Numbered from the stretch's first letter, positions 9,339 to 20,050 are shown. The stretch is 64,000 bases of DNA from Rhizobium sp. Root1334 (GCF_001426665.1 NZ_LMEY01000012.1:310001-374000), one strand, 5' to 3'. The notes: generated by a model from the sequence alone, not told the origin. A program made the numbers and translations.

Positions 9339-12300
9339 TCAACTTTTTGCCAGACCGGCCAGCTGCGTCATCACGACCGCTGAGCCTGCCAGCCGCTTTT
9401 CCGGCGTTGGGAAATCACGCTGGAAGAAGATGCTGTGATCCGGGCGAATCTTCGCCATGATGCCCTGCTTGGCAATGTAGCCCACCAGCGCGCCCGGATT
9501 GGGGAATTCGCGATTGCGGAACTGCACGACGACCCCCTTCGGGCCGGCATCGAGTTTTTCGACATTGGCGGTGCGGCAGAGCGACTTGATATAGACGATC
9601 TTCAACAGATGCTGGACTTCCAGCGGCAGTGGACCGAACCGGTCAATCAATTCCGCGCCAAACGCATCAATATCGGAAAGCTCGGTAATTTCGCCGAGGC
9701 GGCGGTAAAGGCCAAGGCGAAGATGCAGGTCCGGCACATACTCGTCGGGGATCATTACCGGCGTGCCAACGGAAATCTGCGGCGACCAGCCGCTATCGGC
9801 GATCTCTTCGTCACCCTTCAGCTCGGCCACCGCCTCTTCCAGCATCTGCTGGTAAAGCTCGAAGCCGACCTCCTTGATATGCCCTGACTGCTCGTCACCC
9901 AACAGATTTCCTGCACCGCGGATATCGAGGTCGTGGCTTGCCAACTGGAAACCTGCCCCCAACGTATCCAGAGACTGCAGCACCTTGAGGCGGCGTTCCG
10001 CCATGCCGGTCAGCGTCCGGTTGACCGGCAGCGTGAACAAAGCAAAGGCGCGGACCTTGGAACGGCCAACGCGGCCGCGGAGCTGATAGAGCTGCGCCAG
10101 GCCGAACATATCAGCGCGGTGCACGATCAGCGTATTGGCCGTCGGCACGTCAAGGCCGGATTCGACGATCGTCGTCGACAGGAGAACATCGTAGCGGCCT
10201 TCATAGAAGGCGTTCATGATGTCCTCGAGTTCGGTCGCAGGCATCTGGCCATGGGCGACGGCGACTTTCAGTTCCGGCACATCCGACTTGAGGAAGTCGT
10301 GGATCTCCGAGAGATCGGCCAATCGTGGGCAGACGTAAAAACTCTGGCCGCCGCGATAATGTTCGCGCATCAATGTTTCGCGGATCACCAGCGCATCGAA
10401 CGGCGAAATGAACGTGCGCACTGCCATGCGATCGACCGGCGCCGTGGTGATCAACGACAGTTCGCGAACGCCCGTCAGTGCCAGTTGCAGCGTGCGCGGG
10501 ATCGGCGTTGCCGACAGCGTCAGCACGTGTACATCGGATTTCAGCTCTTTCAGCCGTTCCTTGTGCTTGACGCCGAAATGCTGCTCTTCGTCGATGATCA
10601 ACAGGCCGAGATTGGCAAAATTGATCGAGGCGCCGAGCAGCGCATGCGTGCCGACGACGATATCGGTCTTGCCGTCCGCCACTTCCTTCTTGGTCAGCGC
10701 CAGTTCCTTTGAGCCGACAAGACGGGAGGCCTGGGCAATCCGCACCGGCAGTCCGCGAAAACGCTCGCTGAATGACTTGAAATGCTGGCGGGCAAGCAGC
10801 GTCGTTGGCACGACCACCGCCACCTGAACGCCGTTCATCGCAGCGATGAAGGCGGCACGCAGCGCGACTTCGGTCTTGCCGAAACCAACGTCACCGCAGA
10901 CGAGCCGGTCCATTGGACGGCCAGCACCAAGGTCGTCGCGCACGGATTCGATCGACGTCAGCTGATCTTCGGTCTCGTCGTAGGGGAAGCGGGCAGCAAA
11001 CTCGTCGTAAAGCCCTTCCGGCGTCGTCAAAACCGGCGCATGACGCGTCAGACGTTCGGCGGCGATGCGGATCAGACCGCCCGCCATGTCGAGCAGGCGT
11101 TTTTTCAGCTTGGCCTTGCGCGCCTGCCAGGCAACGCCGCCGAGCTTGTCGAGCACGGCATCGCTGCCTTCCGAGCCATAGCGCGACAGAAGCTCGATGT
11201 TTTCGACCGGTAGGAACAGTTTTGCTTCATCGGCATAGACCAGCTCAAGACAGGCATGCGGGGCACCGGCGGCCTCAATGGTGCGCAGGCCGATAAACCG
11301 GCCGATGCCATGTTCGGCGTGCACGACAATGCTGCCCTCATCCAGACCAGCCACTTCCGCGATGAAATCGGCACCGCGCTTGCGGCGCTTCGAGCGGCGC
11401 ACCATGCGGTCGCCGAGGATATCCTGCTCGCCGATGACAACCAGATTGCCCGTTTCAAAGCCGCTTTCGAGACTGAGGACAGCGGATGCGGCTTCTCCGG
11501 GTTTCAGGCTGTTGACTTCGGACAGCGCCTTGACCGGCTTGATATAGGCAAGACCGTGTTCGGCCAGCACCTGCAACAGACGGTCAAGCGATCCCTCCGA
11601 CCACGCTGATATCAGCACCCTGGCGCCCTTGGCGCGACGGTCGGCGATATATTTGACGGCCTGATCGAAGACGTTGACGCGCTCGGCGTCGCTGGTCGAT
11701 TCCGTGGCGTTTTTCGCCCAGCGGACGCCGAGACGTGCGTCGACGGTGATCACCTGGCGCGCTTCGCCTTCGTGTTCGCTGAACGGCGACAGACGCACCG
11801 CATTGCGCGACACCAAGGCGGCATTGAACGCCTCGGCACTGAGATACAGCATCTCCGGCGGCACCGGCTTGTAGGGCGTGCCCTGCGAAATCTGCGATTT
11901 TCCCGGCGAGGCCGACGACTGGCGGGCCTCGTAATAATCCTGAACCAGCTTGGACCGCTCGGCAGCGGCTTCGCGAACAACATGATCGGTGACGATATGG
12001 AAGCCAGCGAGATAATCGAACACGGTATCGAGCGTGTCGTAGAACAATGGCAACCAATGTTCCATGCCGGCATAACGGCGGCCTTCGGAAACCGCCAGAT
12101 AAAGCGCGTCATCGCGGGTGGCCGCGCCGAACATCGACAGGTACTGCGTGCGGAAATGGCTGATCGTTTCCGGCGTCAGCGATACCTCGCTCATCGGGTT
12201 GAGATCGAGCGAACGCGCCTTGCCGGTGGTGCGCTGGCTGGCCGGATCGAACGAGCGGATGCTTTCCAGGGTATCGCCAAAGAAATCCAACCGCACCGGC

Positions 12301-12845
12301 TCATCATTGCCGGGGACGAAGACATCGAGAATGCCGCCCCGCACCGCATATTCGCCGACCTCGCGAACCGTGGCGACGCGCTCGAAGCCATTGCGGCCAA
12401 GCCGGGCGGCGATATCGTCCATGCGGATAATCGCACCCGGGCGCGCCGAAAAGGCGAGATTTTCGATGATATCCTGCGGCGCCATCTTCTGCAGGGCAGC
12501 ATTGACAGTGACGAGCACGATGGCCGGATGCGGTTTTTTCGCGTGCGCGATCAGGCCGCTCAGCGTTGCCAGGCGCCGCGCTGACGTGTCGGCACTGGGG
12601 GACACGCGGTCATAGGGCAGGCAGTCCCAACCCGGCAGGGTCAAGACGGGAATATCAGGGGCGGCGAAACCCAGCATCTGCTCGACATCGGCGATGCGCT
12701 GACCGTCAGACAGAATATAGGCGACCGGGCCATTGGCGCGGGCAAGCTCGGCAAGGATCAGCGGTTCCACCCCGGCCGGAACCGGGCCGATGGTCAGCTC
12801 GCGGGTGGCGCGGGCAACTTTCTTGGGGTCAAAACCGGCGATCAT
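9339..12845 (-). CDS. mfd: Transcription-repair coupling factor Mfd
   Basis: Mfd removes RNA polymerase stalled at DNA lesions and recruits UvrA. At 1168 residues it has full family length. It has a UvrB-homology N-terminal part (LPGWDCLPYDRVSPS), a polymerase-interaction domain near residue 500, a RecG-like SF2 motor with Walker A GDVGFGKTEVALR near residue 650 and DEEQHFGVKH near 750, and a C-terminal autoinhibitory domain. Its ATG overlaps the stop of sdhE by one base (TGATG), so the two are translationally coupled. It converges with the FrnE-like gene. Confidence 0.98.
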   Translation of the reverse strand: MIAGFDPKKVARATRELTIGPVPAGVEPLILAELARANGPVAYILSDGQRIADVEQMLGFAAPDIPVLTLPGWDCLPYDRVSPSADTSARRLATLSGLIAHAKKPHPAIVLVTVNAALQKMAPQDIIENLAFSARPGAIIRMDDIAARLGRNGFERVATVREVGEYAVRGGILDVFVPGNDEPVRLDFFGDTLESIRSFDPASQRTTGKARSLDLNPMSEVSLTPETISHFRTQYLSMFGAATRDDALYLAVSEGRRYAGMEHWLPLFYDTLDTVFDYLAGFHIVTDHVVREAAAERSKLVQDYYEARQSSASPGKSQISQGTPYKPVPPEMLYLSAEAFNAALVSRNAVRLSPFSEHEGEARQVITVDARLGVRWAKNATESTSDAERVNVFDQAVKYIADRRAKGARVLISAWSEGSLDRLLQVLAEHGLAYIKPVKALSEVNSLKPGEAASAVLSLESGFETGNLVVIGEQDILGDRMVRRSKRRKRGADFIAEVAGLDEGSIVVHAEHGIGRFIGLRTIEAAGAPHACLELVYADEAKLFLPVENIELLSRYGSEGSDAVLDKLGGVAWQARKAKLKKRLLDMAGGLIRIAAERLTRHAPVLTTPEGLYDEFAARFPYDETEDQLTSIESVRDDLGAGRPMDRLVCGDVGFGKTEVALRAAFIAAMNGVQVAVVVPTTLLARQHFKSFSERFRGLPVRIAQASRLVGSKELALTKKEVADGKTDIVVGTHALLGASINFANLGLLIIDEEQHFGVKHKERLKELKSDVHVLTLSATPIPRTLQLALTGVRELSLITTAPVDRMAVRTFISPFDALVIRETLMREHYRGGQSFYVCPRLADLSEIHDFLKSDVPELKVAVAHGQMPATELEDIMNAFYEGRYDVLLSTTIVESGLDVPTANTLIVHRADMFGLAQLYQLRGRVGRSKVRAFALFTLPVNRTLTGMAERRLKVLQSLDTLGAGFQLASHDLDIRGAGNLLGDEQSGHIKEVGFELYQQMLEEAVAELKGDEEIADSGWSPQISVGTPVMIPDEYVPDLHLRLGLYRRLGEITELSDIDAFGAELIDRFGPLPLEVQHLLKIVYIKSLCRTANVEKLDAGPKGVVVQFRNREFPNPGALVGYIAKQGIMAKIRPDHSIFFQRDFPTPEKRLAGSAVVMTQLAGLAKS

Positions 12846-13159
12846 CAGGCGTTTTTGTCCTTGTCGGCAAGCAGCACATCAAAATCGGGGCGATAGGACA
12901 CGATCCGATTGAACAATGGCGTGCGATAGCGCTCCGGTACCGGCTGCGATCCAAGCACCCACTTGAGCAAGTCGGTGTCCTCTTCGCCCATGATCGTTTC
13001 GAGCTCGTCGAGCTCGGTCTCTGCCAGATCAGCAAGCTCATTATCGGCGAACTGTCCGAAAACCAGATCCATCTCGCGCACTCCCCGGTGCCAGGCGCGG
13101 AAAAGAATCCGTTTGCGGCGCGGATCGAGATCGGCGCTGGTGCGTGTGATGCCGGTCAT
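12845..13159 (-). CDS. sdhE: FAD assembly factor SdhE (succinate dehydrogenase assembly factor 2)
   Basis: SdhE helps covalent attachment of FAD to SdhA and related flavoproteins. The 104-residue product has the diagnostic RGxxE motif in AWHRGVREMD near residues 24-30. The rest is helical, with acidic segments (DELETIMGEEDTDLLKW), as in the DUF339 fold. It is 1-base coupled to mfd and divergent from recG; the sdhE-mfd-recG arrangement is common in rhizobia. Confidence 0.93.
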   Translation of the reverse strand: MTGITRTSADLDPRRKRILFRAWHRGVREMDLVFGQFADNELADLAETELDELETIMGEEDTDLLKWVLGSQPVPERYRTPLFNRIVSYRPDFDVLLADKDKNA

Positions 13160-13277
13160 GAAAAGTCCTTCCTGCCACCGCTTCGCGAAAGGCGGCGTTT
13201 CGCTATGGCTCTATAAACGCTGAAAAGATAAATGTCAGCCTTGCCAAAGACCTAATCCTAGTTTCAGTCTGCCCCGC

Positions 13278-15380
13278 ATGCGCCCTGCCCTTCTCGATCC
13301 GCTTTTTGCTCCGCTCAACTCGCTTCCCGGCATCGGCCCGAAAGCCGGCGAACTCTATGCGCGGCTGCTTGGCCGAGAAAGTATTGACGATTGCCGGGTG
13401 ATCGACCTTGTCTTTCACGCCCCGCATTCATTGATCGACCGGCGTCATCAGCCCGGTATTGCGCGCGCCCCCCAAGGCGTCATCGTCACCATTACCGGCC
13501 GGGTTGATCGGCATCAGCCACCACCGCCGCGCACCAGCCAGCCCTACCGCGTCTTCCTTCATGATGATACCGGCGAACTGGCGCTGACCTTCTTCCGGGT
13601 CAAGGGAAACTGGCTGGAAAAGGCGCTGCCGGTGGACGAGACCATCACCGTCAGTGGCAAGGTCGATTGGTTCAATGGTCGTCCATCGATGGTTCATCCG
13701 GATTACATGGTGCGGGCAACGGAGGCTGAAAACCTGCCGCTGGTCGAGCCCGTCTATCCGATGACCGCAGGCTTATCTGCCCGTATTCTGCGCAAGGCGA
13801 TCGAGGCGGCCCTGCCTCGCATTCCGGACTTTCCAGAATGGATTGAAGAAGCCCTGATGCAGAAACAGGGCTTTCAGTCTGCGCGTGATTGTTTCCTCGC
13901 CTTGCACGATCCGCGCGATGGCACCGATCTCGATCCACAGGCGCCCGCCCGCCGGCGGCTTGCCTATGACGAATTCCTCGCCGGACAGCTCTCGCTGTCG
14001 CTGGTGCGTCAGCGGCTGCGCAAGGTTGCCGGAATACCGGTTCACGCAACGGGAAAACTCAGCAAGCCGGTGCTTGCAGCCCTGCCGTTTTCGCTGACCG
14101 GCAGCCAGGAGACAGCAATCGGCGAAGTGCTGAAGGACATAGCGGGCACAGAACGCATGCTGCGGCTGCTGCAAGGCGACGTCGGCTCTGGAAAAACCGC
14201 GGTGGCGCTGATGTCGATGCTAGCTGCCGTCGAGGCTGGCGGTCAGGCCGTGCTGATGGCACCGACCGAAATTCTCGCACGCCAGCATTTTGCAACACTG
14301 TCGAAGATGGCGGCACCTGCCGGTGTAACCATCGACGTCCTGACCGGCCGCACCAAGGGCCGCGAGCGCGACGCCATTCTGGAACGCATCGCATCCGGCG
14401 AAACGCAGATTGTCATCGGCACGCATGCGCTGTTCCAGGACACCGTCGTCTATAACAATCTTCTGCTTGCGGTCGTCGATGAACAACACCGCTTCGGTGT
14501 GCACCAGCGCCTGCGGCTGACGGCCAAGGGCATTTCCCCGCATATGCTGGTCATGACAGCAACTCCCATCCCACGCACGCTGGTTCTCGCCGCATTCGGC
14601 GACATGGACGTCTCGAAACTTACCGAAAAGCCGGCGGGGCGAAAGCCGATCCAGACCGTGACGGTATCGACCGAACGCACCGGTGAAATCGTCGACCGGT
14701 TGCGCACCGCGCTGGCCGAAGGCAAGAAAGCCTACTGGATATGCCCGCTGGTCGAGGAATCGGAAGCTTCCGACCTGATGTCTGCCGATGAGCGCTTCCA
14801 GAGCCTCGACAAGCAGTTCGGCCCGAATGTCGGCCTCGTGCATGGACGCATGAACGGCGCGGAAAAGGATGCGGTGATGCTCGCCTTCAAGAATGGCGAG
14901 ATCCGGCTTCTTGTTGCCACCACTGTCGTCGAGGTCGGGGTCGATGTGCCGGACGCAACGATCATGGTGATCGAGCATGCGGAACGGTTCGGGCTGGCTC
15001 AGTTGCATCAGCTGCGCGGCCGTGTCGGACGCGGTGATGAAGCCTCGACCTGCATCCTGCTCTACAAGGGACCACTCAGCGAGAACGGCCGCGCACGCCT
15101 GTCGATTCTACGGGAAACAGAAGACGGTTTCCTGATCGCCGAAGAGGATCTGAAACTGCGCGGCGAAGGTGAATTGCTTGGCACGCGGCAGTCCGGAACA
15201 CCGGGTTTCCGCATCGCCAGCCTGGAAGCGCATGGCGATCTGTTGGAAATTGCCCGCAAGGATGCCGCGTATGTCATCGAGCGGGATCCCGACCTGACGA
15301 CTGAACGGGGTGAAGCATTGCGAACTCTGCTCTATCTGCATCGCCGCGACGAAGCGATCCGTTTTCTCAGGGCCGGCTAA
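13278..15380 (+). CDS. recG: ATP-dependent DNA helicase RecG
   Basis: RecG remodels stalled forks and branched DNA. The product is 700 residues. An N-terminal wedge/OB domain (GVIVTITGRVDRHQPPP...) is followed by the SF2 motor, with Walker A GDVGSGKTAVAL near residue 300, the DEQHRFGVHQR box near 402, and motif VI region QLRGRVGRGDE. The C-terminal TRG region is present. The 3' end overlaps the convergent DUF502 gene by 14 bases, with no terminator between them. The ribosome binding site is weak. Confidence 0.97.
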   Translation: MRPALLDPLFAPLNSLPGIGPKAGELYARLLGRESIDDCRVIDLVFHAPHSLIDRRHQPGIARAPQGVIVTITGRVDRHQPPPPRTSQPYRVFLHDDTGELALTFFRVKGNWLEKALPVDETITVSGKVDWFNGRPSMVHPDYMVRATEAENLPLVEPVYPMTAGLSARILRKAIEAALPRIPDFPEWIEEALMQKQGFQSARDCFLALHDPRDGTDLDPQAPARRRLAYDEFLAGQLSLSLVRQRLRKVAGIPVHATGKLSKPVLAALPFSLTGSQETAIGEVLKDIAGTERMLRLLQGDVGSGKTAVALMSMLAAVEAGGQAVLMAPTEILARQHFATLSKMAAPAGVTIDVLTGRTKGRERDAILERIASGETQIVIGTHALFQDTVVYNNLLLAVVDEQHRFGVHQRLRLTAKGISPHMLVMTATPIPRTLVLAAFGDMDVSKLTEKPAGRKPIQTVTVSTERTGEIVDRLRTALAEGKKAYWICPLVEESEASDLMSADERFQSLDKQFGPNVGLVHGRMNGAEKDAVMLAFKNGEIRLLVATTVVEVGVDVPDATIMVIEHAERFGLAQLHQLRGRVGRGDEASTCILLYKGPLSENGRARLSILRETEDGFLIAEEDLKLRGEGELLGTRQSGTPGFRIASLEAHGDLLEIARKDAAYVIERDPDLTTERGEALRTLLYLHRRDEAIRFLRAG

Positions 15381-16077
15381 GCGTCTTGCCGCGTTTTGCG
15401 GGTGTTTCCTGCTGCGGGACTGCCAGAGTTTTCGGCAGATATTCGGGCGAGACCAACCCACCCGACAGAAGCAGCTTGGCAGCATCTTCCGGGCTCATAT
15501 CGAGCGGCACAATTTTTTCACGCGGTACGAAAATCAGGAATCCGGCGGTTGGTACCGGCGTCGGTGGCAGGAAGACGGCAACCATGTCGAGGCCGCGTTC
15601 GGTAAATTTCACCGCTATCTCGCCCTTGGCATCCGTCGCAATGAACACCAGCGCCCAGAGACCAGGGCTTGGATATTCGATCAGCCCTGCCTTCTTGAAG
15701 GAATTCGACTGATCCTGCAGCACCGTCTGGAAAATCTGCTTCAGGCCCTTGTAGATCGAGCGGACCAGCGGCGTGCGGACAAGCAGTGATTCACCGAAAC
15801 CAACGACGCTGCGGCCAATGAGGTTGGCGGTGAAGAAGCCGACCAGCGTTATCAGCATCAATGCTGTCAGCAAGCCAAAGCCGGGCACCGGATACGGCAG
15901 AAAATTGTCCGGGTTATAATCGAATGGCAGGTAGGGTTTGACCCAGCTATCGGCCCAGAGAATGAACGACCAGGTGATCCAGGCAGTAATCGCGAGCGGC
16001 GCACAGATGATCAGACCGGTCAGGAAATAATTCCTCAACCGCGTGGCGAAAAACCCACGTACCGGTTTGTCTGTCAT
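15367..16077 (-). CDS. DUF502 family membrane protein
   Basis: This 236-residue protein of unknown function matches the DUF502 family, widespread in proteobacteria and related to plant COV proteins. Two transmembrane helices are visible at about residues 18-40 and 66-88. A conserved soluble region follows (LVRSIYKGLKQIFQTV, then PSPGLWALVFIATD and VFLPPTPVPTAGF). A proline-rich tail ends it. The start overlaps the stop of the GNAT gene (ATGA type), and that gene overlaps glmS in the same way, so the three form one operon read glmS, GNAT, DUF502. Confidence 0.88.
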   Translation of the reverse strand: MTDKPVRGFFATRLRNYFLTGLIICAPLAITAWITWSFILWADSWVKPYLPFDYNPDNFLPYPVPGFGLLTALMLITLVGFFTANLIGRSVVGFGESLLVRTPLVRSIYKGLKQIFQTVLQDQSNSFKKAGLIEYPSPGLWALVFIATDAKGEIAVKFTERGLDMVAVFLPPTPVPTAGFLIFVPREKIVPLDMSPEDAAKLLLSGGLVSPEYLPKTLAVPQQETPAKRGKTLSRP

Positions 16078-16595
16078 GCCACTCCGTCTTGCCCATCGCC
16101 GCCAGCGTAAAATGCCGCGTTATAGTTTACTGTGCCGGACGCCTGACGTGAGGACAAGGGCTGCACCAAGAAATATTGCGGCGCACAATCCTTGAGGACA
16201 AACCGAGGATCGTTACGGAACTCAAATTTCCGGTATAAATCCGGATCGCCCATGACGACGCAGCCGGCCGCTCCCTGATCTCGCAACATGTCCAGCCCTT
16301 GGCGGATCAGGGCGCCTCCGATGCCCCGCCCCTGGTATTGAGGCACGACCGATACCGGACCGAGCCCGAACCAGCCCTTCGAACCATCGGACAGTTCGAC
16401 CGGCGAAAAGGCGATATGGCCGACAATTTCGTCATCCACCACTGCCACCAGCGAAATGCTCAAAGCACCCGCCTGGCGCAAGCGATCAACGATCAGGTGT
16501 TCTGTCTGGTCGCTGTGCGGATGATCCCTGAAGGCCGCGATCGTAACATCACGGATGGCTGGGATATCAGTCGGACTTTCTGGCCGTATGATCAT
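16074..16595 (-). CDS. GNAT family N-acetyltransferase
   Basis: This is a predicted acetyl-CoA-dependent acetyltransferase of 173 residues. The acetyl-CoA binding signature is VVPQYQGRGIGGALIRQGL near residues 88-106, followed by the GAAGCVVMGDPDLYRKFEF segment typical of the YhbS-like subgroup. The substrate is not predictable. It is coupled by 4-base overlaps to glmS upstream and to DUF502 downstream. Its place behind glmS is often seen in rhizobia, but a role in amino-sugar metabolism is not shown. Confidence 0.9.
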   Translation of the reverse strand: MIIRPESPTDIPAIRDVTIAAFRDHPHSDQTEHLIVDRLRQAGALSISLVAVVDDEIVGHIAFSPVELSDGSKGWFGLGPVSVVPQYQGRGIGGALIRQGLDMLRDQGAAGCVVMGDPDLYRKFEFRNDPRFVLKDCAPQYFLVQPLSSRQASGTVNYNAAFYAGGDGQDGVA

Positions 16596-18418
16596 TCCAC
16601 CGTGACCGATTTGGCCAGATTGCGCGGCTGATCGACGTCGGTGCCCATGAAGACGGCCGTATGATAGGCTAGCAGCTGGATCGGCAGCGAGAAGATCATC
16701 GGTGCGATGATTTCATCGACATTCGGCAGCACGATCGTGCTCATCGTCTCGAGCTTGGAGGCGGCGGCGCCCTTCTCGTCGGTGATGAAGATGATGCGGC
16801 CGCCGCGTGCGGCGACTTCCTGCATGTTCGACACCGTCTTTTCGAAGAAGCGGTCATGCGGCGCGATGACGATAACCGGCATATTCTCATCGATCAGCGC
16901 GATCGGGCCATGTTTCAACTCACCTGCCGCATAGCCCTCGGCGTGAATGTAGGAAATTTCCTTGAGCTTCAGCGCGCCTTCCATCGCCAGCGGATAGCTG
17001 GTGCCGCGGCCGAGATAGAGCACGTCCTTGCACTTCGACAATTCGCGCGACAGGCTTTCGATCGTCGGCTGGATGCTGTTAAGCACCTTGCCCATGATGC
17101 GCGGCATTTCGGCCAGGCTGCGGACGAGGACCTTTTCCTCGGCCTCAGAGACCGTTCCGCGCGCCCGACCGGCGCCGATGGCAAGAGCTGCGAGCACGGA
17201 CAGCTGGCAGGTAAAGGCTTTGGTCGAGGCAACACCGATTTCCGGGCCGGCCATGATCGGGAAGATCGCGTCGGATTCCCGCGCGATGGTCGATTCCTTG
17301 ACGTTGACGACGGCGCCGATCTTCAGGCCGTTTTCCTTGCAATAGCGCAGCGAAGCCAGCGTGTCGGCAGTTTCGCCGGACTGGGAGATGAAGAGTGCCG
17401 CCGATTGCGGCGACAGCGGGATATCGCGGTAACGGAATTCCGAAGCCACGTCGATTTCGACCGGCAGGCGGGCATAACGTTCGAACCAGTATTTGCCGAC
17501 CAGGCCGGCGAGATAGGCGGTGCCGCAAGCCGAGATGGCAAGGCTCGGCACCTTGGCAAAATCGATCGCGGCGGCGATCGGATTGACCTTGTTCTCAATG
17601 AAATCGACGTAGTGACCGAGCGCGTGCGAAATCACCTCGGGCTGCTCGTAGATTTCTTTTTCCATGAAATGCCGGTGATTGCCCTTGTCGACCATATAGG
17701 CTGCGGCAACCGACACCTGACGCGGACGCGACACCGGATTACCGCTGTGATCAAGGATTTCGATACTGGTAGCTGTCAGGACGGCCCAATCGCCATCGAT
17801 CAGATAGGTGATTTCGTTGGTGAACGGCGACAGCGCTATGGCGTCGGAACCGAGGAACATTTCACCCTTGCCGAAACCGACAGCAAGCGGCGGGCCGCTG
17901 CGGGCGGCCATAATCGTGTCCGGCGCATCCTGAAAGATGACGGCCAGAGCATAGGCGCCAGTCACACGTCGCAGCATCGCCTGCATGGCGTCCCTGTGGC
18001 TCATGCCGTCGCGGATCAGCTTCGCCAGCAATTGTGCGACGACCTCGGTGTCGGTTTGCGTCTTGAAGGTCGCGCCGGCAGCGGCAAGCTCGTCCTTCAA
18101 TTCGGAAAAATTCTCGATGATGCCATTATGGACGACAGCCACGCCGTCAGTGAAATGCGGATGGGCATTGTTTTCTGTGGGGGCGCCATGCGTTGCCCAT
18201 CGTGTGTGGGCAATGCCGGTCTGGCCGGCCAGCGGCTCGCCGCGCAGCCTGGTTTCAAGGTTGACCAGCTTGCCTTCGGCACGGCGGCGCTCGAGCACAC
18301 CGTCATGGATCGTCGCGACGCCGGCGGAATCATAACCGCGATATTCGAGCCGCTTCAGCGCATCGACAAGACGCTCGGAGACGGGCTGGTTTCCAACGAT
18401 ACCGACGATGCCGCACAT
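16592..18418 (-). CDS. glmS: Glucosamine-fructose-6-phosphate aminotransferase (isomerising)
   Basis: GlmS converts fructose-6-phosphate and glutamine to glucosamine-6-phosphate, the entry to UDP-GlcNAc synthesis. The start is fixed by the catalytic N-terminal cysteine: MCGIVGIVG begins at 18418, giving 608 residues; a longer in-frame start at 18523 would bury it. The glutaminase domain (about 1-240) has RWATHG and the downstream GNN-type region. Two SIS domains follow, with STKAFTCQL and the C-terminal PRNLAKSVTVE signature. No glmS ribozyme is seen upstream. glmU lies 158 bases upstream on the same strand. Confidence 0.97.
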   Translation of the reverse strand: MCGIVGIVGNQPVSERLVDALKRLEYRGYDSAGVATIHDGVLERRRAEGKLVNLETRLRGEPLAGQTGIAHTRWATHGAPTENNAHPHFTDGVAVVHNGIIENFSELKDELAAAGATFKTQTDTEVVAQLLAKLIRDGMSHRDAMQAMLRRVTGAYALAVIFQDAPDTIMAARSGPPLAVGFGKGEMFLGSDAIALSPFTNEITYLIDGDWAVLTATSIEILDHSGNPVSRPRQVSVAAAYMVDKGNHRHFMEKEIYEQPEVISHALGHYVDFIENKVNPIAAAIDFAKVPSLAISACGTAYLAGLVGKYWFERYARLPVEIDVASEFRYRDIPLSPQSAALFISQSGETADTLASLRYCKENGLKIGAVVNVKESTIARESDAIFPIMAGPEIGVASTKAFTCQLSVLAALAIGAGRARGTVSEAEEKVLVRSLAEMPRIMGKVLNSIQPTIESLSRELSKCKDVLYLGRGTSYPLAMEGALKLKEISYIHAEGYAAGELKHGPIALIDENMPVIVIAPHDRFFEKTVSNMQEVAARGGRIIFITDEKGAAASKLETMSTIVLPNVDEIIAPMIFSLPIQLLAYHTAVFMGTDVDQPRNLAKSVTVE

Positions 18419-18576
18419 ATATCTCTTCTCCGCAATTTTTTCGTGAGACCGGGACAGGCGTGACGCCGATCCAAATTCATTCTTCAGATGCCGCCTTGGT
18501 ATCGAATTTCCAAAAATGCGCAATCGGCCCGAACCTCACTTTCGGTTTCAGGCTTTAACCGTGGCGCGACGGCAGG

Positions 18577-19932
18577 CTACTTCTTTTTGGCAGCCTTTTC
18601 CGCCTGATAGCGCTCACGCAGGATTTTCGCCCGCCCAGGCTTGATCTCCTGGCGCGCGCGCCCGAAAGCGACCGCGTCCGAGGGTACATCTTCGGTAATG
18701 ACGCTGCCAGAAGCAACAAGTGCGCCATCCCCCACCGATACCGGCGCCACCAGCGACGAATTCGAGCCGATAAAGGCGTTCGCACCGATGCGGGTGATGT
18801 GCTTGTTGACGCCATCATAGTTGCAGGTGATCGTGCCTGCGCCGATATTGGTTTTCTCGCCGACGAATGCGTCGCCGATATAAGTCAGATGATTGACCTT
18901 GGCCCCGGCGCCGATCTCGGCCTTCTTCACCTCGCAGAAATTGCCGACCTTCGAATCCGGGCCGAGATTGGCGCCCGGGCGCAGCCGCGCGTAGGGACCG
19001 ACGGCTGCCTCTGCTCCGACATGCGCACCTTCGAGATGCGAGAAAGCATGGATCACAGCGCCACTTTCAATGGTGACGCCCGGACCGAAGACGACGTTCG
19101 GCTCGATCAGGACATCCTGTGCAATTTGCGTATCAAAGGCCAGGAAAACGGTTTCCGGCGCGATCATCGAAACACCGGAGACCATCATCTCGTGACGGCG
19201 GCGTTTCTGCCAGATAGCCTCGATCGCGGCCAGTTCCGCCCGGTTGTTACAGCCGGTCAGTTCCGTCTCCGGTGCCTCAACGGCGATTGCCTTGCCGCCT
19301 TTGGCGCGAACGATTTCGACGATATCGGTGAGGTAGTATTCGCCCTTGGCATTGGCATTGCCGATCTTACCAAGCAATTCCAGCGCCTTGGCACCGTTGA
19401 TCGCCATCAGGCCACCGTTGCAATAGGTGATCTTTCGTTCGTCCTCGCTCGCATCCTTCTGCTCGCGGATCGCCACAAGCGCGCCATCCTCGACGATGAG
19501 CCTGCCGTAACCGGTGGGATCAGCGGTCTGAAAGCCTATTACGACAACATCGTTGCCGTCGGCCAGCCCCTGACGTGCGGCCAGAAGCGGCGCCGCCGTG
19601 ATCAGAGGGGTATCGCCGAACACGACGAGAATATCGTCATAGCCCTTCGCGATGGCTTCCTTTGCCGCAAGAACGGCATGGCCCGTCCCGAGGCGTTCGG
19701 TCTGGAGAAATGCTGCCGTGTCGATATCGTTGCGGGCGGCAGCGGCTTGAACCGCTTCGGCATCACGGCCAAGGACAAGCGCCACGGAGGAAATCGAAGC
19801 GTTGACCAGAGATTCCACCACATGCGCAATCATCGGCCGGCCGGCGACCGGGTGCAGCACCTTCGACATGGACGACTTCATCCGGGTGCTTTCTCCCGCC
19901 GCCAAGACAATCGCCAGGCATGTGCGCTTCAT
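18577..19932 (-). CDS. glmU: Bifunctional GlmU (GlcNAc-1-P uridyltransferase / glucosamine-1-P acetyltransferase)
   Basis: GlmU makes UDP-N-acetylglucosamine for peptidoglycan and LPS. At 451 residues it is complete. The N-terminal uridyltransferase domain has [20 protein letters not shown] near residue 9 and the VFGDTPLI segment near 104. The C-terminal left-handed beta-helix acetyltransferase has [33 protein letters not shown] and [21 protein letters not shown] precedes the ATG. It shares the glmS pathway and strand. The gene just upstream (20088-20381) belongs to a phage remnant, not to this pathway. Confidence 0.97.
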   Translation of the reverse strand: MKRTCLAIVLAAGESTRMKSSMSKVLHPVAGRPMIAHVVESLVNASISSVALVLGRDAEAVQAAAARNDIDTAAFLQTERLGTGHAVLAAKEAIAKGYDDILVVFGDTPLITAAPLLAARQGLADGNDVVVIGFQTADPTGYGRLIVEDGALVAIREQKDASEDERKITYCNGGLMAINGAKALELLGKIGNANAKGEYYLTDIVEIVRAKGGKAIAVEAPETELTGCNNRAELAAIEAIWQKRRRHEMMVSGVSMIAPETVFLAFDTQIAQDVLIEPNVVFGPGVTIESGAVIHAFSHLEGAHVGAEAAVGPYARLRPGANLGPDSKVGNFCEVKKAEIGAGAKVNHLTYIGDAFVGEKTNIGAGTITCNYDGVNKHITRIGANAFIGSNSSLVAPVSVGDGALVASGSVITEDVPSDAVAFGRARQEIKPGRAKILRERYQAEKAAKKK

Positions 19933-20050
19933 TCACGTTCTCCCGCTTTGGTGGCTGCCAGTTTCGAAACCGGCACGATTCCGCCCGCTACATAACAGGA
20001 AGTTCTTACCAAAACAAGTAAAAACAAATAGTTAGCAAAATGTCATGACT

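Noticed and set aside
16856-18463. A 535-codon plus-strand open frame
   Set aside because: It is antisense to glmS, whose catalytic motifs are unmistakable.
18419-18576. Possible glmS ribozyme upstream of glmS
   Set aside because: No pseudoknotted core is recognisable, and the ribozyme is known from Gram-positive bacteria, not alphaproteobacteria.
18799-19995. A 398-codon plus-strand open frame
   Set aside because: It is antisense to glmU; the beta-helix hexapeptide repeats are on the minus strand.
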